From Pseudomonas oryzihabitans (GTDB taxonomy: Bacteria; Pseudomonadota; Gammaproteobacteria; Pseudomonadales; Pseudomonadaceae), in assembly GCF_014522265.1 (NCBI RefSeq), contig NZ_CP017024.1, positions 841,501-905,500 on the forward strand: a DNA stretch of 64,000 bases, written 5' to 3'. The translations under genes were made by a program, and so were the position numbers. This document shows positions 54,862-64,000 of the stretch, in pieces. The notes under the pieces are model-generated. The model was given only the letters and a program-made list of their open reading frames with translations. It was not told the origin of the DNA and did not search any database. The first letter of the stretch is position 1; the number at the start of each line of letters is the position of its first letter.

Positions 54862-54965
54862 ACTCCTTAAGCTGTAACCGTCCTGTCATTTTTATCGGGC
54901 GAAATACACGCCCTCAGCCACTGGTGCCCTGCCGCTGTATTCGAGTTGCGTCTTGTGCGAGGCTA

Positions 54966-55164
54966 GGGCCTGTCTGAAAAGTCGCCGAGCGAAGGTCAGG
55001 CAAGGCGCAACGACCAACGGGAGTAACAGCCAAGGGCTGGCCCGAAGGGTGAGCGCCAGCGAATCAAATCCGTGAGGAAGCGGAGTTTACGAACGGTAAA
55101 TGAGCATTCCGAACGGATTTTTAACGCCACATGACCGAGCGCAGGCAATTTTCGGACAGAGCCC
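54966..55164. repeat. MITE-like repeat of about 199 bp, family C
   Basis: The element is bounded by imperfect terminal inverted repeats of about 20 bp: GGGCCTGTCTGAAAAGTCGC on the left and, in reverse complement, GGGCTCTGTCCGAAAATTGC on the right. Its middle (GAGGAAGCGGAGTTTACG and GGTAAATGAGCATTCCG) is nearly identical, reversed, to the repeat upstream of hslV. No open frame is supported. The rest of the 334-base ubiB-hisI spacer shows nothing clear beyond this. Confidence 0.65.
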
Positions 55165-55195
55165 AGTACCCTAATTCGTAGTATTGAACAGACTC

Positions 55196-55597
55196 ATGAG
55201 CGACTGGTTAGACGAGATCCACTGGAACAGCGACGGCCTGGTACCGGCTATCGCCCAGGACCCCACCTCGGGGCGCATCCTGATGATGGCCTGGATGAAC
55301 CGCGAATCCCTGGCCCTGACCGCCGCCGAAGGCCGTGCGGTCTACTGGTCGCGCTCGCGCAACCGCCTGTGGCGCAAGGGCGAGGAGTCCGGTCACGTAC
55401 AGCGCGTCATCGAACTGCGCCTGGATTGCGACGCCGACGTGGTGGTGCTGCAGGTGGAGCAACTTGGCGGCATCGCCTGCCACACCGGTCGGGAGAGCTG
55501 CTTCTATCGCGTGCTGCGCGATGGCGAGTGGACGACCGTCGACCCGGTGGTCAAGGATCCCCAAGCCATCTATGCCGGAGGGCACGGCCATGACTGA
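55196..55597 (+). CDS. hisI: Phosphoribosyl-AMP cyclohydrolase
   Basis: HisI opens the purine ring of PR-AMP in histidine synthesis. The 133-residue enzyme shows [38 protein letters not shown] and the metal-binding [10 protein letters not shown] with DCDAD. The ATG at 55196 ([11 protein letters not shown]) matches the conserved start; one 12 bases earlier is possible. It overlaps hisE by 8 bases. Confidence 0.96.
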   Translation: MSDWLDEIHWNSDGLVPAIAQDPTSGRILMMAWMNRESLALTAAEGRAVYWSRSRNRLWRKGEESGHVQRVIELRLDCDADVVVLQVEQLGGIACHTGRESCFYRVLRDGEWTTVDPVVKDPQAIYAGGHGHD

Positions 55598-55922
55598 CAC
55601 CCTGGCGCGTCTGGCGCAGGTACTGGAAGAACGCAAGCAGGCCGCCCCGGATTCCTCCTATGTGGCCAGCCTCTATCACAAGGGCCTGAACAAGATCCTG
55701 GAAAAGGTCGGCGAAGAAAGCGTCGAGACCATTCTCGCGGCGAAAGACGCCGCCATCAGCCAGCAGTACGACGACGTCATCTACGAGACCGCCGACCTCT
55801 GGTTCCACAGCCTGATCATGCTCTCGGCCCTCGGCCAGCATCCCCAGGCCGTGCTGGACGAACTGGATCGTCGTTTCGGCCTCTCCGGGCACGCCGAAAA
55901 GGCCGCCCGCACTCAATCCTGA
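55590..55922 (+). CDS. hisE: Phosphoribosyl-ATP pyrophosphatase
   Basis: HisE hydrolyses PR-ATP to PR-AMP, the step before HisI. The 110-residue MazG-fold protein has [21 protein letters not shown] and [13 protein letters not shown]. It is a separate protein from hisI, as in other Pseudomonas, rather than the enterobacterial fusion. tatA follows after 27 bases. Confidence 0.96.
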   Translation: MTDTLARLAQVLEERKQAAPDSSYVASLYHKGLNKILEKVGEESVETILAAKDAAISQQYDDVIYETADLWFHSLIMLSALGQHPQAVLDELDRRFGLSGHAEKAARTQS

Positions 55923-55949
55923 CCCCAAGCTTCGCAACGAGGAAAGACC

Positions 55950-56216
55950 ATGGGTATCTTCGACTGGAAACACTGGATCGTCATCCTGCTCGTCGTGGTG
56001 ATCGTCTTTGGCACCAAACGCCTGAAGCATCTGGGCTCCGACGTGGGCGAGGCCATCAAGGGCTTTCGCAAGGCCATGCACACCGACGAGGACGACAAGG
56101 CCGAACAGCCGACGCCTACCACCAGCACGGCCAACCCGAATGCTCCCCTGAATCGCCCCCAGACCTTCGACGCCGAGCACCGCAAGGTCGAAGAGCCGGT
56201 GGTACGCAAGGACTAA
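55950..56216 (+). CDS. tatA: Sec-independent translocase subunit TatA
   Basis: TatA forms the transient protein-conducting assembly of the Tat system. The 88-residue protein has one N-terminal membrane helix ([18 protein letters not shown]), the amphipathic helix with [16 protein letters not shown] and an acidic, disordered tail. It is followed after 9 bases by tatB and then tatC. Confidence 0.95.
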   Translation: MGIFDWKHWIVILLVVVIVFGTKRLKHLGSDVGEAIKGFRKAMHTDEDDKAEQPTPTTSTANPNAPLNRPQTFDAEHRKVEEPVVRKD

Positions 56217-56225
56217 GGCCCCGCC

Positions 56226-56582
56226 ATGTTCGGAATCAGCTTTCCCGAAATGATGCTGGTGGGGTTCGTCGCCCTGCTGGTGCTGGGCCCGGAACGCCTG
56301 CCGGGTGCCGCACGCACCGCGGGGCTGTGGATCGGTCGCCTGAGGCGCAGCTTCAACAGCATCCGCCAGGAAGTGGAGCGCGAGATCGGTGCTGACGAAA
56401 TTCGCCAGCAATTGCGCAACGAGCATATCCTGTCCGTGGAACAGCGCGACAACCGGCCCAAGCCTGCCGCTTCCACGCCGGAAGTCCAGACACCGCCCGC
56501 CGCCGCTGCTCCGCCCATGCCCCAGGACGTGGTTGCCGAACGCCCGCAGGATCCGCCCCAGACGCCGCCAAGAGCACCATGA
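56226..56582 (+). CDS. tatB: Sec-independent translocase subunit TatB
   Basis: TatB works with TatC to bind twin-arginine signal peptides. The 118-residue protein begins [20 protein letters not shown] followed by [20 protein letters not shown], the TatB pattern. The C-terminus is long and Pro/Gln-rich. It overlaps tatC by 4 bases. Confidence 0.95.
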   Translation: MFGISFPEMMLVGFVALLVLGPERLPGAARTAGLWIGRLRRSFNSIRQEVEREIGADEIRQQLRNEHILSVEQRDNRPKPAASTPEVQTPPAAAAPPMPQDVVAERPQDPPQTPPRAP

Positions 56583-57376
56583 GCGACAAGCCCTCCGAAC
56601 ACGATGACCAGGAAATGCCCCTGGTCTCGCACCTCACCGAATTGCGCACCCGTATCCTCAGATGCGTGCTGGCGACCTTTCTGATCTTCCTCGGCCTGTT
56701 CTACTTCGCCCAGAAGATCTATGCCTTCGCTTCCGAGCCGATCCGCCGCGTCCTTCCCGAAGGCGCGACCATGATCTCCACGGACGTCACCTCGCCGTTC
56801 CTCGCACCCTTCAAGCTGACCCTGGTGGTGTCGCTGTTCATCGCCATGCCGGTGATCCTGCACCAGGTCTGGGGCTTCATCGCGCCGGGTCTTTATCGTC
56901 ACGAGAAGAAGGTCGCCATCCCGCTGTTGATCTCCAGCATCGTGCTGTTCTACACCGGCATGGCCTTCGCCTACTTCCTGGTGTTCCCGATCATCTTCCA
57001 CTTCTTCAGCAGCATCACGCCGGAAGGCGCTGTGATGATGCCGGATCTGAATGCCTACCTGGACTTCATCCTCACGCTGTTCTTCGCCTTTGGCGTGGCC
57101 TTCGAGATTCCGGTGGCCACCGTGCTGCTGATCTGGATCGGCGTGGTCGACGTCGCCTACCTGAAGAAGATCCGCCCCTACGTCATCATCGGCTGCTTCG
57201 TGGTCGGCATGATCCTGACCCCGCCGGATGTCTTCTCCCAGACCATGCTGGCCGTACCCATGTGGCTGCTGTTCGAGATCGGCCTGCTGTTCGGTCGCTT
57301 CGTGCAGAAGCGCGAGCGCCCGCTCAGCGACGAAGATGCCAGTCCCGACGTCCAGCCGCCCGCCGAACGCCCGTGA
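56579..57376 (+). CDS. tatC: Sec-independent translocase subunit TatC
   Basis: TatC is the multispanning receptor for Tat signal peptides. The 265-residue protein has six hydrophobic helices, starts [20 protein letters not shown] and contains conserved [18 protein letters not shown], and [39 protein letters not shown] is in the last segment. rsmE overlaps its stop. Confidence 0.96.
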   Translation: MSDKPSEHDDQEMPLVSHLTELRTRILRCVLATFLIFLGLFYFAQKIYAFASEPIRRVLPEGATMISTDVTSPFLAPFKLTLVVSLFIAMPVILHQVWGFIAPGLYRHEKKVAIPLLISSIVLFYTGMAFAYFLVFPIIFHFFSSITPEGAVMMPDLNAYLDFILTLFFAFGVAFEIPVATVLLIWIGVVDVAYLKKIRPYVIIGCFVVGMILTPPDVFSQTMLAVPMWLLFEIGLLFGRFVQKRERPLSDEDASPDVQPPAERP

Positions 57377-58083
57377 ATCTGATCCTGCTCGAGGCGGCCG
57401 ACTTCACGGCCGCTGACCGGGTCGTGCTGCGCGATCCGCGCCGTCTCGCCCATCTGCGCGAGGTCCACCAGGCGGCCGCCGGCGACCGGATGCGCGTTGG
57501 CCTGCTGAACGGCCTGATGGGTACCGGCCACATCGAATCCCTCGATGCCGGCCAGGCCTGCCTGATCGTCACCCTCGATCAGCCGCCGCCGGCCAAGCTC
57601 CCGCTCACCCTGCTGCTGGCCCTGCCCCGCCCCAAGATGCTGCGCCGGGTGTTGCAGACCGTATCCGCCATGGGCGTCGCGCGACTGGTACTGCTCAACA
57701 GCTATCGCGTGGAAAAGAGCTTCTGGCAGACGCCGTTCCTGGCGCCCGAGGCCATCGAGGAGCAACTGCGTCTCGGGCTGGAGCAGGCCCGGGACACTGT
57801 GCTGCCGGAGGTTTTGATCGAAAAGAGATTCAAGCCCTTCGTCGAGGATCGCCTGCCCGCACTCGCCGCCGGCACCCGTGGCCTGGTCGGGCATCCGGGC
57901 AGCTATCCCGCCTGCCCTCGTGCCCTCGAAGAGCCCGTGACGCTGGCGATCGGGCCCGAGGGTGGCTGGATACCCTACGAGGTCGAGAAGCTGCAGGAAG
58001 CGGGCCTGGCGCCCGTGCAGCTCGGTGAACGCATCCTGCGCGTCGAGAACGCGGTACCCGCCCTCCTCGCCCGTCTGTTCTAG
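57373..58083 (+). CDS. rsmE: 16S rRNA (uracil1498-N3)-methyltransferase
   Basis: RsmE methylates U1498 of 16S rRNA. The 236-residue SPOUT-class protein starts with GTG at 57373, overlapping the tatC stop. Family features are RLAHLREVHQAAAGDRMRVG, LALPRPKMLRRVLQTVSAMG and the knot segment IGPEGGWIPYEVEKLQ followed by LGERILRVENAVPALLA. It ends the tat run at a strong terminator. Confidence 0.96.
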   Translation: MNLILLEAADFTAADRVVLRDPRRLAHLREVHQAAAGDRMRVGLLNGLMGTGHIESLDAGQACLIVTLDQPPPAKLPLTLLLALPRPKMLRRVLQTVSAMGVARLVLLNSYRVEKSFWQTPFLAPEAIEEQLRLGLEQARDTVLPEVLIEKRFKPFVEDRLPALAAGTRGLVGHPGSYPACPRALEEPVTLAIGPEGGWIPYEVEKLQEAGLAPVQLGERILRVENAVPALLARLF

Positions 58084-58099
58084 CCGGATCACGTACAAG

Positions 58100-58135
58100 A
58101 AAAAGCCCCGGTGTCCTGCGACACCGGGGCTTTTT
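58100..58135. terminator. Bidirectional terminator between rsmE and opgH
   Basis: GCCCCGGTGTC (58105-58115) and its complement (58120-58130) form an 11-bp stem with a tetraloop. Five T residues follow on the plus strand and five A's precede, so both convergent transcripts can end here. Confidence 0.9.
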
Positions 58136-58153
58136 CGTGGGCGGAGCGCCTCC

Positions 58154-60751
58154 TCAGGAGGCGGGCCGCGGGATCATGCTGGCCGGACTGGCTGGGGCAT
58201 CCGCAGCGGAATCGCTGTGGGAGCGTGGCCGCAGGGTGGCATAGGCTTCTCGCCAATTGCGGTGCTCTTCGGCCTTCCAGACCTGCAGGTGCAGTTGCGC
58301 CATGCCATCCGGATCGCTGAGCAGACGCCACTGGTCGTCGCCCTTGGTCTTCTCGGGACCGGCGGCCAGGACCCGCGCCACCCGCTCTTCGCGCAGCCGA
58401 CGGGCCGGCTCCACCACCTTGCCATGGCGACCGCGGGCCATGCCGATGGCCAGGGCATTGAGCACCGGATCGACAGTGGCGCGCAGGAAGCCCTTGGTCA
58501 GGGCGTTGCGGTTGTTCAGGTGCAGGTACTCGTCGGTCGCCACCAGTTCGCGCGGCGGTGCGTACTCTTCCGGGATCAGGAACAGATGATGACGACGACT
58601 GCCCAGCCCTAGGTTGGTCCGACTGGAGATCACCGACACCGGCGCCGACAGGATCAGCGACACCACGATGGGCGACAGCCACCAGAGGAAGCGCGGGTCC
58701 AGCCAGGCCACGCCGGCGGTCCAGATCAGGCCGAGCAGCATCTGCGAACCATGGCGGCGGAAGGCTTCGCTCCAGGGCGTGTCGTTGTCGTCCCGCTGGG
58801 GCGAATTCCACTGCACCGACCAGCCGAGGAAGGCGGCCGTCACGAACACCGTGTGGAAGAGCATCCGTACCGGTGCCAGCAGCACCGAGAAGAGCATCTC
58901 CAGCATCATGGAGAGGAACAGCCGCAACCCACCGCCGAATTCCTTCGCGCCCTTGGCGATGATCAGCACCACGCTGAGCAGCTTGGGCAGGAACAGTAGG
59001 ATCAAGGTGGTGGAGAACAGGGCTATGGCCTGCTCCGGATGCCACTGGGGCCAGACCGGAAACAGCTGGCGGGGCTGGAAGAAGTACTGGGGCTCCAGCA
59101 ACTTGTGGATCGCCAGCAGCGCCGTGGACAGCACCAGGAAGAGGAACCACAGCGGCGCCGACAGATAGGACATCACCCCGGTGAGGAACACCGCACGATG
59201 CACCGGGTGCATGCCCTTGACCAGGAACAGCCGGAAGTTCATCAGGTTGCCATGGCACCAGCGGCGGTCACGCTTGAGTTCGTCCAGCAGGTTGGGCGGC
59301 AGTTCTTCGTAGCTACCCGGCAGGTCGTAGGCGATCCACACGCCCCAGCCGGAGCGCCGCATCAGGGCGGCTTCGACGAAGTCGTGGGAGAGAATCGCAC
59401 CGGCGAACGAACCCGTGCCCGGCAGCGGAGCCAGGGCGCAATGGTCGATGAACGGCTTGACCCGGATGATGGCGTTGTGGCCCCAGTAGTGGGATTCACC
59501 GAGTTGCCAGAAGTGCAGACCGGCGGTGAACAGCGGTCCGTACACCCGGGTGGCGAACTGCTGCAGACGCGCGTACAGGGTATCCATGCCGGACGCCTTG
59601 GGCGCGGTCTGGATGATGCCGGCACGGGGATTGGCTTCCATCAGCCGGACCAGGCTGGACAGGCATTCGCCACTCATCACGCTGTCGGCGTCGAGCACTA
59701 CCATGTACTTGTACTGGCTGCCCCAGCGACGGCAGAAGTCGTCGATGTTGCCGCTCTTGCGCTTCACCCGACGGCGGCGGCGGCGATAGAAGATGTGTCC
59801 GAAGCCGCCGACCTCGCGGCACAGCTCCAGCCAGGCCTTCTCTTCGGCCACGCATTTGTCGGGGTCGTTGCTGTCGCTGAGGATGAAGAAATCGAAGTGC
59901 TCCAGCTCGCCGCTGGCGCGGACCGACTCGTAGGTCGCGCGCAGACCGGCAAAGACCCGCGGCACGTCTTCGTTGGCGATGGGCATCACCAGGGCGGTAC
60001 GCGACTGGGGATCGATCGGCTCGGTGCCGGTGGAGCTGGCCGAGATGCTGTACTTGTCACGTCCGCTGAGCAGTTGCCAGAAGCCCATCAGGGCGGTCCA
60101 GAAACCGGCGGAGACCCAGCAGAACAGCAGGGCGAAGAGCAACAGGATGCTGGTCTGCACCACATAGGGCAGCACCTGGCGGATGGACTCGCCCCAGCCC
60201 TGGCGGTAGACCTCGCTGAGATCGACCAGCGCCCAGCCCTGATAGGGCAGCACGGCCTTCATGTACCAGGTGGCGATACCGGTCTGCACCAGCATCAGGA
60301 TGAGCAGGATGAAGCGCCGGAAGGAACCCACCTTGCGCCAGTGCGCATGGGCATCGGCTTCGGGATCGGGCTGCCAGCGACTGTGGTCCTTGCGGCCGAG
60401 CAGACGCTTCCAGCTCCGCGCCACGGGATTGGTGCGCCAGGGATCGGGCACCATCATGGAGCGGGTCATGGGCGGGGTGGCCTTGATGAAGACACGCCCC
60501 TGGGCATCACTGCCCAGCAGCTCGCCGTCGTCCAGCGTCTCGTCCCAACCGGCGGCCAGACGCGCCTCGGTGGAGGCGATCACCGCGTCGGCGCCCTGGG
60601 CGCCCTCGCCGCGGGCACCGGCCAGTTGCCGATGCAGCGACTCGACATCGGTCGTCTGGTCCAGCGCCTGCCGCTGCCCGGTGGGCAACGGCAGGTGTTC
60701 GAGGTAGTCGCCAGTGGCGGCGACCGAGGTATCGCGGGTGGTGTTATTCAT
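58154..60751 (-). CDS. opgH: Glucans biosynthesis glucosyltransferase H
   Basis: OpgH polymerises the beta-1,2-glucan backbone of osmoregulated periplasmic glucans from UDP-glucose. The 865-residue inner-membrane protein starts at 60751 ([10 protein letters not shown]), with several membrane helices and a GT2 domain: [39 protein letters not shown] and the RDRRWCHGN motif. Its start overlaps the opgG stop by 8 bases, so opgGH is one operon. Confidence 0.95.
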   Translation of the reverse strand: MNNTTRDTSVAATGDYLEHLPLPTGQRQALDQTTDVESLHRQLAGARGEGAQGADAVIASTEARLAAGWDETLDDGELLGSDAQGRVFIKATPPMTRSMMVPDPWRTNPVARSWKRLLGRKDHSRWQPDPEADAHAHWRKVGSFRRFILLILMLVQTGIATWYMKAVLPYQGWALVDLSEVYRQGWGESIRQVLPYVVQTSILLLFALLFCWVSAGFWTALMGFWQLLSGRDKYSISASSTGTEPIDPQSRTALVMPIANEDVPRVFAGLRATYESVRASGELEHFDFFILSDSNDPDKCVAEEKAWLELCREVGGFGHIFYRRRRRRVKRKSGNIDDFCRRWGSQYKYMVVLDADSVMSGECLSSLVRLMEANPRAGIIQTAPKASGMDTLYARLQQFATRVYGPLFTAGLHFWQLGESHYWGHNAIIRVKPFIDHCALAPLPGTGSFAGAILSHDFVEAALMRRSGWGVWIAYDLPGSYEELPPNLLDELKRDRRWCHGNLMNFRLFLVKGMHPVHRAVFLTGVMSYLSAPLWFLFLVLSTALLAIHKLLEPQYFFQPRQLFPVWPQWHPEQAIALFSTTLILLFLPKLLSVVLIIAKGAKEFGGGLRLFLSMMLEMLFSVLLAPVRMLFHTVFVTAAFLGWSVQWNSPQRDDNDTPWSEAFRRHGSQMLLGLIWTAGVAWLDPRFLWWLSPIVVSLILSAPVSVISSRTNLGLGSRRHHLFLIPEEYAPPRELVATDEYLHLNNRNALTKGFLRATVDPVLNALAIGMARGRHGKVVEPARRLREERVARVLAAGPEKTKGDDQWRLLSDPDGMAQLHLQVWKAEEHRNWREAYATLRPRSHSDSAADAPASPASMIPRPAS

Positions 60752-62309
60752 TGGCAGGTAGCTGGTAAGTCCAGGTTTCGCTGAGCGGTTTGTCACCCTG
60801 GGCGAGGTTGGCGCGCATTTCCACCGGCTTGGTCTGATCCTTGACCTTGAGTCTCAAGGTCAGGCGATAGCCCTTGGTAACCGGGTTGTAGCGCACAGAG
60901 TTCTCGACCAGTTCACCGTTGGCGTCCAGGCTGACCTGGGAGCCGACCTGCGAATCCTCGGGCAGATCGTCGAGATTCGGCCCTTCGAAATCGATGATGT
61001 AGGCCAGGCTGCCATCGGTCTGACGGACCAGGTTGGACTGCCGCACATCGCCGGTGGACAGGCGCGTCTGAGCGACCCAGGCCAGGTCCTTGGTGTGCAG
61101 GTTGGGTTCGTCGGTGGTGAAGTGCAGGCGATAGCTGACATCGATCGGCTGGCCCTTCTCCGGCAGGGTGTCCGGCGTCCAGAAGGCCACGATGTTGTCG
61201 TTGGTCTCGTCCGGGGTGGGGATTTCCACCAGTTCGACATGACCCTTGCCCCAGTCGCCCTTGGGCTCGACCCAGCCACTGGGACGCTTGTCGTAACGCT
61301 CGTCCAGATCCTGGTACTTGTAGAACTCGTGACCGCGCTGCAGCAGACCGAAACCGCGCGGATTCTCGATGGTGTAGGTGCTGACCGAGAGCCGACGCGG
61401 GTTGTTCAGCGGACGCCACAGCCACTCGCCGTTGCCGGCGTGGATCGCCAGGCCATTGGAGTCGTGCAGGGCCGGACGATAGTTGACCTGGGCGCTCGGC
61501 TGGTTGGGACCGAACAGGTACATGCTGGTCAGCGGCGCGATGCCGAGCTTGTTGACGTTGTCGCGCAGGAACACCTTGGCTTCGACGTCGACGGTGCTGT
61601 CCTTGCCAGGCGTCAGCACGAAGCGATAGGCACCGGTGGCCCGCGGCGAATCGAGCAGTGCATAGATCACCAGGTTGCGACGATCCGACTGGGGTTGTTC
61701 GACCCAGAACTCGGTGAAGCGCGGGAACTCCTCGCCGGACGGCAGGGCGGTGTCGATGGCCAGACCACGGGCGGACAGGCCATAGACCTGGTTCTTGCCG
61801 ATCACGCGGAAATAGCTGGCGCCGAGCATGGTCATCAGCTCGTCATGCTTGTCCGCCTTGTTCAGCGGATAGAGCACCTTGAATCCGGCGAAGCCGAGAT
61901 CCTTGAGCTGGGCCTGATCGATCTGCAGATTGCCGAAGTTGAACATCGAGGGATCGTATTTGATCTCTTCGACGTTGTTGGCGGTGACCTCGTTGATCTT
62001 CACCGGCACGCTGTAGTGCATGCCCTCGTGATAGAAATTCAGCCGGAAGGGCGTCTTGGCGTCCTTCCAGTAGGCCTTGTCCTGATTGAAGGTGATCTGC
62101 TGATAGTCGGCATACTTCATGCCGCTGAAGGATGCGGGCAGGTTGCTCTTGGGCGCGACGAACTTCTGGCCGGAGAGTTCTTTGGCCTTGGCGGCCACGT
62201 CGTCCAGGCTGAAGGCCAGGGCCTGGGCACTGAACAGACCCAGTGCGACGGAGAGCCCGATCAGGGCGAAGCCCTGCTTGCCCGGCTTAACTTTGGAATG
62301 AGATAACAC
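60744..62309 (-). CDS. opgG: Periplasmic glucan biosynthesis protein G
   Basis: OpgG is the periplasmic partner of OpgH needed for glucan branching. The 521-residue precursor has a signal peptide ([20 protein letters not shown]) and the OpgG beta-sandwich motifs [20 protein letters not shown] and [13 protein letters not shown]. The start is GTG at 62309 with a clear GGAGG ribosome site 4 bases away; the frame continues upstream without support. It lies upstream of opgH in the transcript. Confidence 0.95.
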   Translation of the reverse strand: MLSHSKVKPGKQGFALIGLSVALGLFSAQALAFSLDDVAAKAKELSGQKFVAPKSNLPASFSGMKYADYQQITFNQDKAYWKDAKTPFRLNFYHEGMHYSVPVKINEVTANNVEEIKYDPSMFNFGNLQIDQAQLKDLGFAGFKVLYPLNKADKHDELMTMLGASYFRVIGKNQVYGLSARGLAIDTALPSGEEFPRFTEFWVEQPQSDRRNLVIYALLDSPRATGAYRFVLTPGKDSTVDVEAKVFLRDNVNKLGIAPLTSMYLFGPNQPSAQVNYRPALHDSNGLAIHAGNGEWLWRPLNNPRRLSVSTYTIENPRGFGLLQRGHEFYKYQDLDERYDKRPSGWVEPKGDWGKGHVELVEIPTPDETNDNIVAFWTPDTLPEKGQPIDVSYRLHFTTDEPNLHTKDLAWVAQTRLSTGDVRQSNLVRQTDGSLAYIIDFEGPNLDDLPEDSQVGSQVSLDANGELVENSVRYNPVTKGYRLTLRLKVKDQTKPVEMRANLAQGDKPLSETWTYQLPANE

Positions 62310-62477
62310 GCAGCCTCCTAAATCAGCGTACGAATACGTTTGGCGACGGGTAGTCGCGAAACGGATAGGCAGTGGTCCGACTCCCTCGGGGGTCAATGAT
62401 TCCCCAGTTGGACGACCGTTCAAACTCGAACTGCGCAATCATAGACACTTGGCAGGGCGCTGTAAGGGGCGCCCTCA

Positions 62478-62915
62478 CTAAATCGACAATAAAAATGTCA
62501 CCGGTCCGTCGTTGACCAGGGAAACCTGCATGTCCGCACCGAAACGCCCGGTCTGGACCTCGGGCTGGAGATCACGGGCGAGGCCCACCAGGTGACCGAA
62601 CAGCCGTTCGCCTTGGGCCGGAGGCGCGGCGGTGGAAAAGCTCGGCCGCCGCCCGCTGCGGGTATCGGCAGCGAGGGTGAACTGGGAGACCAGCAGCAGA
62701 CCGCCGCCGACATCCTGCAGGGATAGATTCATGCGCTGTTCGCCGTCGGCGAATACCCGGTATTCCAGCAGCCGCTTGAGCATCCGAGCACAGGCCGCTT
62801 CGTCATCCGCGGGTTCGATGCCGACAAAGACCAGCAGCCCCGGGCCTATGGCGCCGACCGTCTCTCCCTCCACCTCGACGCTGGCGCTGATGACCCTTTG
62901 CAGCAGCGCCTTCAC
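62478..62915 (-). CDS. dtd: D-aminoacyl-tRNA deacylase
   Basis: Dtd removes D-amino acids from tRNA. The 145-residue protein starts [18 protein letters not shown] and has the two catalytic motifs [17 protein letters not shown] and NDGPVTF. It overlaps pip by 4 bases and precedes opgG by 168 bases on the same strand. Confidence 0.96.
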   Translation of the reverse strand: MKALLQRVISASVEVEGETVGAIGPGLLVFVGIEPADDEAACARMLKRLLEYRVFADGEQRMNLSLQDVGGGLLLVSQFTLAADTRSGRRPSFSTAAPPAQGERLFGHLVGLARDLQPEVQTGRFGADMQVSLVNDGPVTFLLSI

Positions 62916-63877
62916 TCGGCCTCCTGGGGCAGATCGAGCAGTTCACGGGCGATCTGGTCGGTCGCCCGCACCAGGGCGTCGCAGATACCGGGCTCGCTGG
63001 CCGCATGACCGGCGTCGCGGATGATCTGCAATTCGCTGCCCGGCCAGGCGTGGTGCAGGGCCCAGGCATTGTCCAGGGGACAGACCATGTCATAGCGGCC
63101 GTGCACGATTACCGCCGGGATATGGGCGATCCTGGGCATGTCGCGCAAGAGCTGGTCGGGTTCGAGAAAGGCAGCGTTGATGAAGTAGTGGCACTCGATA
63201 CGGGCAATGGCCAGGGCATGCTCGCTGAATTTCTCCAGCACGTCGGGATTGGGCCTCAGGGTCACCGTACGGCCCTCCCAGCAGGACCAGGCGCGGGCGG
63301 CGGACATCTGCGCCAGTTCGTCCGGGCCGGTCAGGCGGCGATAGTAGGCTTGAATGAGATTGCCGCGTTCTTCCTCGGCGATGGGATGCAGATAGTCCTG
63401 CCAGAAGTCGGGAAAGAGTCGGCTCGCGCCTTCCTGGTAGAACCAGTGCAGATCCACCGGGCGGCAGAGAAAGATGCCGCGCAGGACCATGGCCTTGACC
63501 CGCTCGGGATGGCGCTGGGCATAAGCCAGGGCCAGGGTGGAGCCCCAGGAGCCGCCGAACAGTACCCACTGCTCGATGCCCAGGTGCTCGCGCAGGCGCT
63601 CGATGTCCTCGACCAGGTGCCAGGTGGTGTTGTTCTCCAGGCTGGCATAGGGGATGGAGCGACCACAGCCGCGCTGATCGAAGGTGACGATGCGATAGAG
63701 ATTGGGATCGAAGAAGCGCCGGCTCAGGCGATCGCATCCGGAGCCGGGTCCGCCATGGATGAACAGCACCGGCAGACCATCCGGCGAGCCACTTTCGTCG
63801 GCATAGAGCACATGGGGGGCTTCGACGGCCAGCTCGTGGCGGGCGTAAGGCTTGATTTCCGGGTACAGATTCAGCAT
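62912..63877 (-). CDS. pip: Proline iminopeptidase
   Basis: Pip releases N-terminal proline from peptides. The 321-residue alpha/beta hydrolase shows [29 protein letters not shown], the nucleophile [14 protein letters not shown] and late residues HGRYDMVCP and DAGHAASE. It overlaps dtd by 4 bases, and the preceding gene's stop overlaps its ATG. Confidence 0.96.
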   Translation of the reverse strand: MLNLYPEIKPYARHELAVEAPHVLYADESGSPDGLPVLFIHGGPGSGCDRLSRRFFDPNLYRIVTFDQRGCGRSIPYASLENNTTWHLVEDIERLREHLGIEQWVLFGGSWGSTLALAYAQRHPERVKAMVLRGIFLCRPVDLHWFYQEGASRLFPDFWQDYLHPIAEEERGNLIQAYYRRLTGPDELAQMSAARAWSCWEGRTVTLRPNPDVLEKFSEHALAIARIECHYFINAAFLEPDQLLRDMPRIAHIPAVIVHGRYDMVCPLDNAWALHHAWPGSELQIIRDAGHAASEPGICDALVRATDQIARELLDLPQEAE

Positions 63878-64000
63878 GTCGCGCTCCGCGGGGCAGGGTC
63901 GGCCCCTTCATCATAGACCTGCACCTTACCGGGTTTCCACGCTGCCCGGGCTTGCCTCGCGTCCAGCGGCGCCCGCACCATCGACAGCCCGTCACCAAGG
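63871..64000 (-). CDS. 3' end of an unidentified gene upstream of pip
   Basis: A frame open from the window edge ends at TGA 63873-63871, overlapping the pip ATG by 7 bases. The visible C-terminus reads LGDGLSMVRAPLDARQARA then WKPGKVQVYDEG and SATC. The tight overlap with pip fits an operon partner, but the fragment is too short to assign a family. Confidence 0.45.
   Translation of the reverse strand, partial: LGDGLSMVRAPLDARQARAAWKPGKVQVYDEGADPAPRSATC

Overview
This 64 kb window is GC-rich core chromosome of a gammaproteobacterium, almost certainly a Pseudomonas. The gene content (pilMNOPQ-aroK-aroB-damX, ponA, short MaeB, rpmE-priA-argS-hslVU, ubiEJB-hisIE-tatABC, ftsYEX-rpoH) and the protein sequences match that genus closely. 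The species is not fixed by the sequence; a P. oryzihabitans/psychrotolerans-like lineage is a guess. I see no rRNA, tRNA, CRISPR array, prophage, integrase or complete insertion sequence.

Layout. 1-5.1 kb: a truncated PAS-GGDEF-EAL protein, trmB, thiG/thiS, a DUF423 membrane protein and mtgA. 5.1-9.3 kb: rpoH followed (reading leftward as transcribed) by ftsX, ftsE and ftsY upstream of it. 9.4-14.8 kb, rightward: a paired M16 peptidase operon with rsmD and a YheT hydrolase, then coaD and a ferredoxin. 14.8-23.8 kb, leftward: a small exported protein, lgt, a TauE/SafE permease, ptsP-rppH, an MFS transporter, a DpkA-like reductase and hemE. 24.2-38.7 kb, leftward: gltD/gltB, then pilMNOPQ-aroK-aroB-damX. 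38.9-46.2 kb: ponA, maeB, a thermonuclease-family protein with rpmE, and priA. 46.2-58.1 kb, mostly rightward: argS, a SPOR protein, hslVU, DUF971, the PHA-system protein (leftward), ubiE-ubiJ-ubiB, hisI-hisE, tatABC and rsmE. 58.1-64 kb, leftward: opgGH, dtd, pip and the end of one more gene.

How the genes work together. Several modules are complete: FtsE/FtsX/FtsY for division and membrane targeting, the PilMNOP alignment complex with the PilQ secretin, GOGAT (GltBD), Tat export, three ubiquinone proteins, two histidine steps and OpgGH glucan synthesis. The window also carries rpoH and, 43 kb away, a near-consensus sigma-32 promoter ahead of hslVU.

The main anomaly is technical or genetic. 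Four conserved genes (ftsY, rppH, hemE, hslU) are each broken by apparent loss of one G/C from a G or C run, twice in hslU. Adding one base at each site restores the expected protein, so base-calling error is the best explanation. Other points of interest are three families of dispersed inverted repeats, a terminator hairpin lying inside the signal-peptide codons of the nuclease downstream of rpmE, the absence of the phaC1ZC2DFI block from its usual place between hslU and ubiE, and a junction between two blocks that are far apart in P. aeruginosa. I did not find a convincing new multi-gene system.
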